The notes under the pieces: model-generated
The model's input: the letters and a program-made list of their open reading frames with translations, nothing else
Told to the model about the DNA's origin: nothing
The model's database searches: none
Translations under genes and position numbers: made by a program
Shown here: positions 27,762 to 36,565 of the stretch, in pieces
How the letters are laid out: every line of letters starts with the position of its first letter
Position numbering within the stretch: position 1 is the first letter of the stretch
NCBI RefSeq assembly: GCF_002286935.1
Contig: NZ_MVOH01000014.1
Span: forward strand, 143,961-207,960
From: Bifidobacterium criceti
GTDB taxonomy: Bacteria > Actinomycetota > Actinomycetes > Actinomycetales > Bifidobacteriaceae
DNA length: 64,000 nt
Direction of reading: 5' to 3'

Positions 27762-29000
27762 ATGGCGAAAACCGTCCTTGTTATCAACTCGGGCTCCAGC
27801 TCGATCAAGTACCAGCTCGTCGACCTCGAAACCGGTGAAGGAATCGCTTCGGGCCTCGTCGAGAAAATCGGCGAACCGATCGATGGTCATTACAAGTACG
27901 AATACAACGGCGAAAAGCATGAGCTCGAAGAGCGCATCGAAAACCATGAGCAGGGCCTCAAGCGCGTGCTCGGCTTCTTCGAGGAGTACGGCCCGAAGCT
28001 CGAGGACGCCGGCATCATCGCCGTCGGCCACCGCGTCGTCCAGGGCGGCAACACCTTCCCGGATCCGGCCCTCGTGACGCCGGCGACGACGGAGAAGGTC
28101 GAGGAACTCGCCGTCCTCGCGCCGCTGCACAACGGACCGGAAGCGAAGGGCGCGCGCGTCATGCGCCAGCTGCTGCCGGACGTCCCGCAGGTCTACGTCT
28201 TTGATTCCTCCTTCTTCCAGCAGCTGCCGAAGGCTTCGAGCACATACGCGCTCAACAAGGAAGTCGCGGACAAGTACAAGATCCGCCGCTACGGCGCCCA
28301 CGGCACCTCCCACTGGTTCGTCTCCTCGCAGATCCCGGAGTTCCTCGGCGTCGACGCCGAAGCCGCGAAGGGCCTCAAGCAGATCGTGCTGCATATCGGC
28401 AACGGCGCGTCCGCTTCCGCCGAACTCGGTGGCCGTCCGATCGAGACCTCGATGGGCCTGACGCCACTCGAAGGCCTCGTCATGGGTTCGCGTACCGGCG
28501 ACATCGACCCCGCCGCCGTCTTCCATCTGATGCGCAACGCGCACATGGACGTCGACGAACTCGATGACCTGTTCAACAAGAAGTCCGGCATGATGGGCAT
28601 GACCGGCTTCGGCGACATGCGCGAAGTGCATCGCCTCATCGCGGAAGGTGACGAGAACGCGAAGCTCGCGCTCGACGTCTACGTCCACCGCATCGTCAGC
28701 TACATCGGTGCGTACACGGCGCAGCTCGGCGGTCTCGATGTCCTCACGTTCACCGCGGGCGTGGGCGAGAACGACGAAATCGTGCGCCGCATGGTGTGCG
28801 AGAAGCTCGCCCCGTTCGGCGTCAAGCTGGACATGGAGAAGAACGATACGCGTTCCAAGGAGCCGCGCATCATCTCCACCCCGGATTCGTCGGTGACAGT
28901 CGTCGTCTATCCGACGAACGAGGAACTCGCGATCGCGCAGCGTGCTCAGGAGATCGTCGACAACGGTGAGGATAAGTACGGCAACAAGATCGCCGACTGA
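27762..29000 (+). CDS. ackA: Acetate kinase
   Basis: A 412-residue enzyme making ATP and acetate from acetyl phosphate and ADP, the energy-yielding end of the bifid shunt. ASKHA-fold motifs are present: VLVINSGSSSIKY (phosphate 1), RYGAHGTSHWFVS, LHIGNGASASAELGG (phosphate 2), TSMGLTPLEGLVMGSRTGDIDP and FTAGVGEND (adenosine). The ATG at 27762 has GGAGG 9 bases upstream; an ATG at 27747 lies before the ribosome site. Codon bias is high, as in xfp. The promoter could not be fixed. Confidence 0.98.
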   Translation: MAKTVLVINSGSSSIKYQLVDLETGEGIASGLVEKIGEPIDGHYKYEYNGEKHELEERIENHEQGLKRVLGFFEEYGPKLEDAGIIAVGHRVVQGGNTFPDPALVTPATTEKVEELAVLAPLHNGPEAKGARVMRQLLPDVPQVYVFDSSFFQQLPKASSTYALNKEVADKYKIRRYGAHGTSHWFVSSQIPEFLGVDAEAAKGLKQIVLHIGNGASASAELGGRPIETSMGLTPLEGLVMGSRTGDIDPAAVFHLMRNAHMDVDELDDLFNKKSGMMGMTGFGDMREVHRLIAEGDENAKLALDVYVHRIVSYIGAYTAQLGGLDVLTFTAGVGENDEIVRRMVCEKLAPFGVKLDMEKNDTRSKEPRIISTPDSSVTVVVYPTNEELAIAQRAQEIVDNGEDKYGNKIAD

Positions 29001-29027
29001 TCCACACCGATGCTTTGACGCATCGAT

Positions 29028-29060
29028 ACAGGGGACGGTCCCTCTGGGACCGTCCCCTGT
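29028..29060 (+). terminator. ackA terminator
   Basis: A perfect 15-bp stem (29028-29042 with 29046-29060) with a TCT loop, 27 bases after the ackA stop. Confidence 0.88.
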
Positions 29061-29130
29061 TCATATGTGCGCACATCGTCGCGATGGTGACGCGCCGGTG
29101 CATGGACAACGGTTGGATGCTTGGACGGAT

Positions 29131-29837
29131 GGTTATCGGTAGCACCGAAGATGTGGCTGACGGTAGCGCTAATCCGTATAGAAGATGGGATTACCGGTGG
29201 CAGCATCCGCTACAGGCAGCGGTCTGGTTACCGGTAACTGCTGCCATTCGTTACCGGTGACAGCAATTTTCTTGTCTCGTTACCGGTAGCGAATCCCTGT
29301 ACTCGTTACCGGTAGCAGTTCCCTTTTCTTGCGAGAGGCAGCAGTCTTTGACCGGTGGCGGTCTCATTCATCATCGGTGGCAGTAGGTGGTACTGGTGGT
29401 AGTTCGATTACCGGCAGCAGTGTTACCGGTAGCAGATCTTGATATTGGCTGCATCATCCCCTGTACAACACGATGATGGTATGCGAGGTGCCACCGGTAG
29501 CACGACCTCCCGTAAGAGAGCGACGTACGCCACACACTGCGCACATGGTCACCATCCAAGGAGATGCCACCCGTAAGATGCACCGCGCATAAGCCGTACA
29601 TGCCACCCATAAGATGTAGCCCTCCCGTACATGCATCAACGCGGGCTGGCTGCCGATGCACTACCCGTAACACCAAATCCAGATCACGCGCAGATCTCGC
29701 AACGGAGCGCATCTGTATCGCGCAAAATGTTACGGGTGGCACCCCGCACGAAGTGCCACCTGTAACGAAAACGACAACCATATGCGCATATGCGGCATGG
29801 GCGGATCTTCGTGGAAGATCCGCCCATGCCGCCCGTA
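29131..29837. repeat. Interspersed repeats, cluster B (ackA-aroA)
   Basis: About twenty units in a 700-base convergent gap. From 29131 to 29437 they read forward as GTTACCGGTAGCAG (ACCGGT core); from 29489 to 29837 most are reversed and of the ACGGGT type, seen as TGCCACCCGTAAG. One forward copy, TGTTACGGGTGGCACC, is at 29729. No gene with a ribosome site lies in the gap. Confidence 0.85.
29794..29830 (-). terminator. aroA terminator hairpin
   Basis: A perfect 17-bp stem (29794-29810 with 29814-29830) with a 3-base loop, starting 11 bases after the aroA stop on the minus strand. No clear T-run follows. Confidence 0.75.
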
Positions 29838-29840
29838 AGG

Positions 29841-31244
29841 TCACTCGTGCTGTGCGAGCATCGCGGTCCACATTCCTGTGAAGTCGGGGATCGTCTTGCG
29901 TGTCGTGAGCACATCCTTGATTTCGATGCCGGGGATGCGCAATCCGAGCATCGCCGCGAACGTAGCCATGCGATGGTCGGCGTACGATTCCATGACCGCA
30001 CCGTGCAAGGCGTCGTCCGCCACCGGTTCGATCGCGATGCCATTGTCGAGCTCCTCGGCACGCGCCCCGACCCGTTCGATTTCCGTGACAAGCGCAGCGA
30101 GCCGGTTCGTCTCGTGGCCGCGCAGATGCCCGATGCCAATGAGTTCGGTCGGGCTGTTCGCGAGTGTCGCGATCGCGGCGACGCTTGGCGCGATCTCCCC
30201 CGCCGCCGACAGGTCGAGTTCCCCGAGACCGCGAATCGAAGTGCCACCCGTAACAGCGAGGGTGCCATTGAAGTCGTCGTCGAACATCTCACAATCGTTG
30301 ACTTCGTCGAATGGGTCGCCGTCGAGCGTGACCGTCGCACCGAACTTGTGGAGCATCGACGGCAACAGTCCCCCCGGCTGCGTCGTGTGCGCGGGCCAAT
30401 TCGGCACACGCACGACGCCGCCCGCGATGAGCGCCGCCCCAAGGAACGGCGCGGCGTTCGACAGGTCGGGTTCGACCGTGACCGTACCGGGAAGGCCGAG
30501 CGCGCGCGGCTGGACGAGCCAACGGCCGCGTTCCGGCATCGTCACGTCGCCACCTGCGACGTTGATGTCCTCCATCGTCATCCGGATATGCGGCAGGCTC
30601 GGGAGCGTCGTGCCCGTATGCCGCAGCAGCACACCATCGGGAATCCTGGATGCCGCGAGCAGCAGGCCGGAAACGAACTGCGAGGATGATGAGGAATCCA
30701 CGCGCACCTTGACCGGTTTGCCATCACCGGTGCCCAGATGCTCAGGTGGCGTCACGGTGAATGGCAGATGGCCGCGCTCACCGTGGTATTCGACACGCGC
30801 GCCAAGCTGTTTGAGCCCGAACAGCAGCGGTTCCATCGGACGCGCGTACGCCTGCTCATCGCCATCGAAGCGGACGGGCCCGTCGGCGAAAAGCACAAGC
30901 GGCGGCACGAATCTCATGACCGTTCCCGCGAGTCCGCAGAACACCTCGCTGTTGCCGCTGAAAACACCGTCCTTGGGTGGTGTCACGGTGACGGTCGTCG
31001 GTTCGTCGGTGTCTTCCTCACAGGTGACGCCGAGCGCGCGCAATGCGCCCATCATCAGATCGGTGTCGCGCGAACGCAGCAATCCGCGGATACGGACGGG
31101 ATCGGATCCCAAGGCCGCGAGGATGAGATAACGGTTGGACAGGGATTTGCTGCCGGGGATTGTGACCGTCGCGTCAAGCGGCGCGGTCGCGACAGGCGCG
31201 GGCCACGGATCGGCCACGACGTGTGCTTGGTTGGCTTCGTTCAT
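29841..31244 (-). CDS. aroA: 3-phosphoshikimate 1-carboxyvinyltransferase (EPSP synthase)
   Basis: A 467-residue shikimate-pathway enzyme joining PEP and shikimate-3-P. Motifs: PGSKSLSNRYLILAALG near residue 30, GLAGTVMRFVPPL, GDEQAYARPM (binding Arg), SSSSSQFVSGLLLA and the C-terminal ADHRMAT. It is of the class I type. The ATG at 31244 is preferred over 31253 for spacing from a weak GGGA; neither start has a strong ribosome site. Within the gene, GTGCCACCCGTAACAG (30241-30256) is one unit of the intergenic repeat, encoding VTGGT. Confidence 0.96.
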   Translation of the reverse strand: MNEANQAHVVADPWPAPVATAPLDATVTIPGSKSLSNRYLILAALGSDPVRIRGLLRSRDTDLMMGALRALGVTCEEDTDEPTTVTVTPPKDGVFSGNSEVFCGLAGTVMRFVPPLVLFADGPVRFDGDEQAYARPMEPLLFGLKQLGARVEYHGERGHLPFTVTPPEHLGTGDGKPVKVRVDSSSSSQFVSGLLLAASRIPDGVLLRHTGTTLPSLPHIRMTMEDINVAGGDVTMPERGRWLVQPRALGLPGTVTVEPDLSNAAPFLGAALIAGGVVRVPNWPAHTTQPGGLLPSMLHKFGATVTLDGDPFDEVNDCEMFDDDFNGTLAVTGGTSIRGLGELDLSAAGEIAPSVAAIATLANSPTELIGIGHLRGHETNRLAALVTEIERVGARAEELDNGIAIEPVADDALHGAVMESYADHRMATFAAMLGLRIPGIEIKDVLTTRKTIPDFTGMWTAMLAQHE

Positions 31245-31396
31245 ACGTCCCATCGTACTGGGGATGTCAGATTGTGCGGCCGCCGCGCATCCATAGTTGA
31301 GACGGGAATCCGAACGACCATGCTGTTGTATGCGTCTGTCATATGCGACGTCGTCGATCGATGATGCCCGTACTTGCTCCATCGGGATACGAAAAA

Positions 31397-31412
31397 GCCG
31401 CCCGGAGGCGGC
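31397..31412 (-). terminator. Terminator of tRNA-Asn copy 1
   Basis: GCCGCC pairs with GGCGGC around a 4-base loop, and TTTTT follows on the minus strand. Confidence 0.9.
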
Positions 31413-31418
31413 TGTTGG

Positions 31419-31491
<73 letters not shown>

Positions 31492-31530
31492 ATACTGCAA
31501 CGTCGAATCTCTTCAACGCAACAGAAAGAA

Positions 31531-31559
31531 AATATACGCGCCGACCAACGAATATGCAA
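31531..31559 (-). promoter_or_regulatory. Promoter of tRNA-Asn copy 1
   Basis: On the minus strand TTGCAT (31554-31559) and TATATT (31531-31536) are 17 bases apart, about 40 bases before the tRNA 5' end. The same pair is present in copy 2 at 32295-32300 and 32272-32277. Confidence 0.75.
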
Positions 31560-31571
31560 ATCGGCGTGTCG

Positions 31572-32129
31572 CGACCGCTTCCCCTGCGGTGACGACACGC
31601 CGACGCATCCCCTCCTCCCTCTCATGCCGTCCATGCCGACGCGCGCACACGACATCATAGTCGTCGTGAACCGACTCCCACACAACCTGCAAAGTCTGCC
31701 GCCGGATGAACCAACATCCCCTACGATACGTGACCATGCACGCGTGCCGCGGCGTCTTCCGCCATTCCACACGGATCCTTCGCAATACCCGCACTCCATC
31801 TTCACAACATGCCCATTCCCCCACTGCACATCGTATTCGCGATGATTGCCATGATGCCGTTGGATGTGCACGGATACGGGAAATCGGTTCAAGGCCAATG
31901 TATGACGGGCAAGTCCCGAGCCCCCGGAACCACTGACGCAAACCACCCATGCGCCCCTACGGGACCCGCCGCCGTCGGCCTTGAACCGACATGTCCCACA
32001 ATACGCGCCCACAATCGCCGATGTCGTGATATCGCGCGCTTCCATACAATTCCCACATATTTGCTTCACGAATTAGACATATATCGATACGTGTCCGATA
32101 TCCGCGCGACGCCCATGACATCGCGAAAA
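31572..32129. other. Spacer between the two tRNA-Asn copies
   Basis: 558 bases without a credible gene. It holds an 11-bp inverted repeat at 31561-31571/31593-31603 and a 13-bp inverted repeat TCGGTTCAAGGCC (31884-31896) with its complement at 31977-31989; the latter resembles a T-arm (stem GTCGG/CCGAC around TTCAAGG at 31974-31990 on the minus strand), possibly a tRNA relic. Confidence 0.5.
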
Positions 32130-32137
32130 ACGAAAAA

Positions 32138-32153
32138 GCCGCCCGGAGGCGGC
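32138..32153 (-). terminator. Terminator of tRNA-Asn copy 2
   Basis: Same 6-bp stem, 4-base loop and T-run as copy 1. Confidence 0.9.
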
Positions 32154-32159
32154 TGTTGG

Positions 32160-32232
<73 letters not shown>

Positions 32233-32329
32233 ATACTGCAACGTCGAATCTCTTCAACGCAACAGAAAGAAAATATACGCGCCGACCAACGAATATGCAA
32301 ATCGGCGTGTCGTCATCGGCGCATTATCC

Positions 32330-33418
32330 TCATGGCATGACGATGCGCGTGAGCGGCATCGCCGAATCGATCGGGAAATCGGGAGACGACGGCGCGACGC
32401 CCGCCTCGACGAGGTTCGAACCAAGCATCGCGACCATCGCACCGTTGTCGGTGCACAAGGCGATACGTGGCAGCCTCACGTCGACGCCGTGGCGTTCCCC
32501 GGCCGTGAGCAACGCCTGCCGCAGCTGTGAGTTCGCGGAGAACCCACCACCGACGATAAGCGTGTCCGCACCATATTGCGTACATCCACGCATCGCCTTC
32601 TTCGCGAGCACATCGGCGACCGACGCGGCGAGCGACGCGCACACATCATCGACGGGAATCGGCTCGCCTGCGGCCTGCCGCTCTTCGATCCACCGTGCGA
32701 CAGCCGTCTTGACGCCTGAGAAACTGAAATCGTAAGGATGCGCTTTGCCGGCGCGCCCCTGCGTCAGCCCCTGTGGCACACGGATCGCATGCGGATCGCC
32801 CCGCTGCGCATGCGCGTCGATATGCGGGCCGCCTGGATACGGGAAGCCGAGCAGGCGCGCGATCTTGTCGAAGCATTCGCCTGCGGCGTCGTCGAGCGTC
32901 GTGCCGACGACGTCGACATGCCGCGCGATGTCCTCGACATGCAGCAGCGACGTGTGTCCGCCCGAGACGATGAGTGCCATCGTGTTCGCCGGCAGCGCGC
33001 CGAACTGCAGTTGCGTCACCGCGACATGCCCGATGACATGGTTGACGCCGTAGACCGGCTTCCCCGCTGCCCAGCCAAGCGCCTTCGCCCCGGAGACACC
33101 GACGGCGAGGCATCCGGCGAGTCCCGGCCCCGCCGATACGGCGATCGCGTCGACGTCCGAGATCTCCAGTCCCGCGTCAGCGAGGGCTTTCGAGACGACC
33201 GGTACGAATGCCTGCGCGTGCGCACGTGAAGCGATTTCGGGGATGACACCCCCGTAGCGCGCATGTTCGTCCATCGACGAGGCGACGACGTTCGACCTAA
33301 GTGTGCCGCCTTGTACGACGGCGGCCGCCGTCTCGTCACATGTCGATTCGATGCCGAGGATGATCGGCCCGTGCGTTTCGCCCGTCTCGTCCAATGCTGT
33401 GCGCGACGTCGTGTCCAT
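32330..33418 (-). CDS. tsaD: tRNA N6-threonylcarbamoyladenosine transferase subunit TsaD
   Basis: A 362-residue ASKHA-fold protein that, with TsaB and TsaE, transfers threonylcarbamoyl to A37 of ANN-decoding tRNAs. Motifs: ILGIESTCDETAAAVV at the N-terminus, metal-binding His in NHVIGHVA, VSGGHTSLL, DDAAGECFDKIARLLGFPYPGGP and VGGGFSANSQLR. The N-terminal 17 residues are an extra tail. It is the last gene of the comEA-to-tsaD run. Its natural terminator seems disrupted by the tRNA-Asn duplication just downstream. Confidence 0.97.
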   Translation of the reverse strand: MDTTSRTALDETGETHGPIILGIESTCDETAAAVVQGGTLRSNVVASSMDEHARYGGVIPEIASRAHAQAFVPVVSKALADAGLEISDVDAIAVSAGPGLAGCLAVGVSGAKALGWAAGKPVYGVNHVIGHVAVTQLQFGALPANTMALIVSGGHTSLLHVEDIARHVDVVGTTLDDAAGECFDKIARLLGFPYPGGPHIDAHAQRGDPHAIRVPQGLTQGRAGKAHPYDFSFSGVKTAVARWIEERQAAGEPIPVDDVCASLAASVADVLAKKAMRGCTQYGADTLIVGGGFSANSQLRQALLTAGERHGVDVRLPRIALCTDNGAMVAMLGSNLVEAGVAPSSPDFPIDSAMPLTRIVMP

Positions 33419-33493
33419 CGTCTGCTCCGTCCTGTCGTGTCGTCGTGTGCGTGTGTGTCTGCGTCCACGTATGCGGTGCCGTGTGCGCCGCCG

Positions 33494-34030
33494 TCATTGT
33501 TGTTCCGCCGTGTGTGGCGTGGGCGCCGCGAATCCGACGACGCGTGGCGCGAGTTCGAGGCTCATCGTATACGCGTCCACGCCTTCGGGCTGGTAGTAGC
33601 GTTTGCGCAGCCCCATCCGTTTGAATCCGAGTGACTGGTACAGTGCGATTGCCGCGTCGTTGTCGACGCGCACTTCGAGCAGCATGCGTTCGGCGCCGGC
33701 GTCTTTCGCGTCCTTGATCATCCGTTCGAGCAGCGCGCGGCCGATGCCTTCGCGTTGGTGGGGTTTCGCGACGCCGATCGTCATGATCTGCGCGTCATAC
33801 CCGTCATACCAGTATCCCGCGTATCCGCGCATCCGCGGGGATGTGGTGTTGGCGTCCACACTGTGCCCATCCGTATCGTCGACGTCGAAATAGTATGCGC
33901 GCGCGGGGGCGTCGAGTTCCTGCCTGACTGCATTCGCACTCCACGCGCCGGCCCCGAACAGGTCCTGTTCGAGTGCGCCCATCTGGGCGACCGCCATCTC
34001 ACGGTCGACCGTGTCGCCGCGTACGATCAT
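33494..34030 (-). CDS. rimI: Ribosomal-protein-alanine N-acetyltransferase (GNAT)
   Basis: A 178-residue GNAT protein with ALEQDLFGAGAWSANAVRQEL at the N-terminus, the acetyl-CoA loop QREGIGRALLERMI and the RimI-like end EVRVDNDAAIALYQSLGFKRMGLRKRYYQPEGVDAYTMSLEL. RimI acetylates the N-terminal Ala of ribosomal protein S18; that substrate is assigned by family and by position between tsaB and tsaD, a widespread arrangement. The ATG at 34030 overlaps the tsaB stop (ATGA). An insert of about 20 residues (DDTDGHSVDANTTS region) is unusual. Confidence 0.92.
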   Translation of the reverse strand: MIVRGDTVDREMAVAQMGALEQDLFGAGAWSANAVRQELDAPARAYYFDVDDTDGHSVDANTTSPRMRGYAGYWYDGYDAQIMTIGVAKPHQREGIGRALLERMIKDAKDAGAERMLLEVRVDNDAAIALYQSLGFKRMGLRKRYYQPEGVDAYTMSLELAPRVVGFAAPTPHTAEQQ

Positions 34031-34890
34031 GACACGGCCTTCCCGTTGTCCCGTTCGCGCACGGGGTCGTGGTTGAGGACATGTTTGAGTGGATTCGGCA
34101 CGCTCACGTCTGGACGGCGCAGATACAGCGGTTCGACGTTCCCATCGCCGTCTTCCGCGTTGCCGTCCGCTTCGCACTGGCGTTCGGCGATATGCGCGAA
34201 CAGGGCGAGGCCATGCACACCCGTATCGAGCGCGGCGGTGTCGCTCACCGTCTCCACGTGTCCAATCGCATCCCATGCCGATGCGTATGTGCACGCGCCG
34301 TGTCCGATGACGTCGACGACCGCATTGATGCCGGGATGTCGTTCGAGATGGTCGTCGACGCACTGTCGCACGCGTTCGGCGATATGCACGGGGGCGTCGA
34401 TGTCCATGTCGATGATTGTCGTGGGGTCGTCCCCTTGTGGGTCGAGGTCCGCGTACAGCGCGAAGTACAGCTGTTTGCGGCGTGCGTCGTTCACACTCAA
34501 TGTGAAGTTCACGGTGTTCGTGTCCGCATTCATGACGCTCACGTCGCCGTAATCGAACCACTGTGCGAAGCGCGCGTCGTGGCGGTGGACGGCGTGCATG
34601 AGCGCGACGTTCGGCGTGAGGTCGTCCTGTCCGAGCAGTTGTGCGCCTGTCGCGTATGCGATCGCCTTCGCCGTGACGATGCCGGCGCGCAATCCGGTGA
34701 ACGGCGCAGGACCGATGCCGGTGACGATGCGGCCCAATTCATGCGGTGCGATGCCCGCACGTGCGCATGCGGCGGCGATGTCGTCGCGCAACCGCTCCAC
34801 ATGGGTGCGCGAATCGTGTTCAATGACCGGTTCGTATCCGACGACGCCCACGGTCGATCCGAACGATGTGTCGATGACTAACGTATGCAT
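34027..34890 (-). CDS. tsaB: tRNA threonylcarbamoyladenosine biosynthesis protein TsaB
   Basis: A 287-residue non-catalytic partner of TsaD. The N-terminal ASKHA half is typical: MHTLVIDTSFGSTVGVVGY, then IVTGIGPAPFTGLRAGIVTAKAIA (the usual GPGSFTGLR appears as GPAPFTGLR). The C-terminal half is poorly conserved, as is common. The ATG at 34890 fits the family start, although the ribosome site is weak. It follows tsaE by 43 bases and overlaps rimI by 4 bases. Confidence 0.94.
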   Translation of the reverse strand: MHTLVIDTSFGSTVGVVGYEPVIEHDSRTHVERLRDDIAAACARAGIAPHELGRIVTGIGPAPFTGLRAGIVTAKAIAYATGAQLLGQDDLTPNVALMHAVHRHDARFAQWFDYGDVSVMNADTNTVNFTLSVNDARRKQLYFALYADLDPQGDDPTTIIDMDIDAPVHIAERVRQCVDDHLERHPGINAVVDVIGHGACTYASAWDAIGHVETVSDTAALDTGVHGLALFAHIAERQCEADGNAEDGDGNVEPLYLRRPDVSVPNPLKHVLNHDPVRERDNGKAVS

Positions 34891-34933
34891 GTTCCGTCTT
34901 TTCGTTGTTGTCCGTTGGTTGCCGATGCGCCGG

Positions 34934-35548
34934 TCACGCGAAGTCGAAGGCGCCGAGGAACCCATCCCATCGTCCTCCCACGGCGGTGAGCGTCGCGTAC
35001 CGCATGCCATCACTTGTCAGCTCCCTGTCCGTCCGCCGCACATGTCCCGTTCCGACCGGGCGTGTGAGCGTGATGTCGAGGCGTTCGTCCGCGAGCGCGG
35101 CGGCCATCTGTTCGCCCCATTCCATCAGGACGACGGCGTGTTCGTCGACATCTTCGAGTTCCTCGTCGAGGCCGAGCGATTCGAGTTCGTCAAGCAGACG
35201 GTCGACGCTGTCCTGCCCCGGCGCGTAGTCGGTGCCGCCGAGCCGGTAGGCGTCGACGTGGATGAGCCGTGCCGGTCTTCCATCGGCGAATGTGCCGTTG
35301 AGTTCACGCGCGATCGTGAACGTCGGCGAGACGATGGGTTCGTCGATGCCGAGTCCGGCGCCGAAGCCTTGGGCGAACGTCGTCTTGCCGGCGCCGAGCG
35401 GTCCGGACAGCAGGATGACCTCGCCGCCGCGCATGCGGCGTGCGACCTGTTCGCCGAGCGCGCGCATGCGTTCGGCCGTCGGTATTGCGTACTGCTTCGA
35501 TTCCACGTCCTGCGCCTTCCGATCGTCATGGATGCCACTGGGCACCAT
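34934..35548 (-). CDS. tsaE: tRNA threonylcarbamoyladenosine biosynthesis ATPase TsaE
   Basis: A 204-residue P-loop ATPase that drives turnover of the TsaB-TsaD complex. It shows RMRGGEVILLSGPLGAGKTTFAQGFGAGLGI (Walker A), SPTFTIARELNG, LIHVDAYRLGG and VVLMEWGEQM. The ATG at 35548 lies one base after the holA stop. A GTG at 35506 with GGAAGG 8 bases upstream is an equally good start and would give 190 residues. The C-terminal 40 residues exceed the usual family length. Confidence 0.94.
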   Translation of the reverse strand: MVPSGIHDDRKAQDVESKQYAIPTAERMRALGEQVARRMRGGEVILLSGPLGAGKTTFAQGFGAGLGIDEPIVSPTFTIARELNGTFADGRPARLIHVDAYRLGGTDYAPGQDSVDRLLDELESLGLDEELEDVDEHAVVLMEWGEQMAAALADERLDITLTRPVGTGHVRRTDRELTSDGMRYATLTAVGGRWDGFLGAFDFA

Positions 35549-35549
35549 G

Positions 35550-36563
35550 TTACTCAACGCCTTTGTTCGCGATGAGCTCGACACAGCGTTCGAGCGCATA
35601 GGCGGGGTCGCTTCCGGTCGTCTTGCATTGCTCATCCGCCCATGCGAGCCGCCGCACGCACCGGCCGAGCGATTGCGATGACCAGCCGGCGAGCTGACGC
35701 TGGGTCTTGCGGATGAGCCATGGGGGCATCTTCGCCTCCGCGTCCGTGATCGTTCCCGCACGCACGGCCGACGCCTTCGCGAGTGAACGCAGTTTCATCG
35801 CGAGCGCGCCGACGAGCGCGATCGGGTCGACGCCTTGGACGAGCGCCGAGCGCAGCATGACGACCGCCTGCGCGCCCTGGCCTGCGAGTGCGGCGTCCGC
35901 GACGTTGAAACCGGTGACCTGTGGATTGGCGATCATGTATTGATTGACTTCGTCGAGCGTGATCGGATCGTCGGTGAAGTCCATGCACAATTGGCCGACC
36001 ATCGCGCACAGTTCGCCGAAGTTGCCTTCGCCGTACACGGCGGCGAGCTGTTCAGCCGCTTGGGGTTCGACGCGCCGGCCTCGGCGTTCGAACTCGCCGA
36101 TTGTGAAATTGCGCACACCGCCTTTCTCCCGCAGCGCCTTGATGTCATCGACTTTCTGCATCGCGGCGCCCGCCCGTTTGAGGTCGTCGACGAGCCTCTT
36201 GCCTTTGTTGCCGCCGGCATGGCGCATGATGACGGCCGAGGCGTTCGGGTCGCCCTCCGTCGCTTTCACGTAGGAGACGAGCGTTTTGGCGAGTGGTTCG
36301 TCGGCGTCCTCGAGATGCGTGAGGAGCACGCCTGCGCGGTCGCTGAGCAGCGATGGGCTCACCGCCTCGTCGAAGTCGTATCCTTCGGTCGTGCGCGCGT
36401 CGAGTTCGATGAAGTCGGCGTCGCGGTGGTTATCGAGCCAGTGCCGGATATCGGCGCGCGCCTCGCGTTCGTTGAGGTACTCGATGCCACCGAAGACGAT
36501 GACGCAGTTCGCGTCGTTGTTCACACCCATAGTCCCAATGTGTGCGCATCGTTGGACAATCAT
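35550..36563 (-). CDS. holA: DNA polymerase III, delta subunit
   Basis: A 337-residue clamp-loader subunit. The pattern IVFGGIEYLNEREARADIRHWL (degenerate P-loop region) is followed by DEPLAKTLVSYVKA, VIMRHAGGNKGKRLVDDLKRAGA, the middle domain AAEQLAAVYGEGNFGELCAMVGQLC, and the C-terminal AYALERCVELIANKG. The ATG at 36563 has AAAGGGG 8 bases upstream; ATG 36569 overlaps the comEC stop, and ATG 36530 is closer to the usual family start. The gene directly follows comEC, a conserved order in actinobacteria. Confidence 0.9.
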   Translation of the reverse strand: MIVQRCAHIGTMGVNNDANCVIVFGGIEYLNEREARADIRHWLDNHRDADFIELDARTTEGYDFDEAVSPSLLSDRAGVLLTHLEDADEPLAKTLVSYVKATEGDPNASAVIMRHAGGNKGKRLVDDLKRAGAAMQKVDDIKALREKGGVRNFTIGEFERRGRRVEPQAAEQLAAVYGEGNFGELCAMVGQLCMDFTDDPITLDEVNQYMIANPQVTGFNVADAALAGQGAQAVVMLRSALVQGVDPIALVGALAMKLRSLAKASAVRAGTITDAEAKMPPWLIRKTQRQLAGWSSQSLGRCVRRLAWADEQCKTTGSDPAYALERCVELIANKGVE

Positions 36564-36565
36564 CG

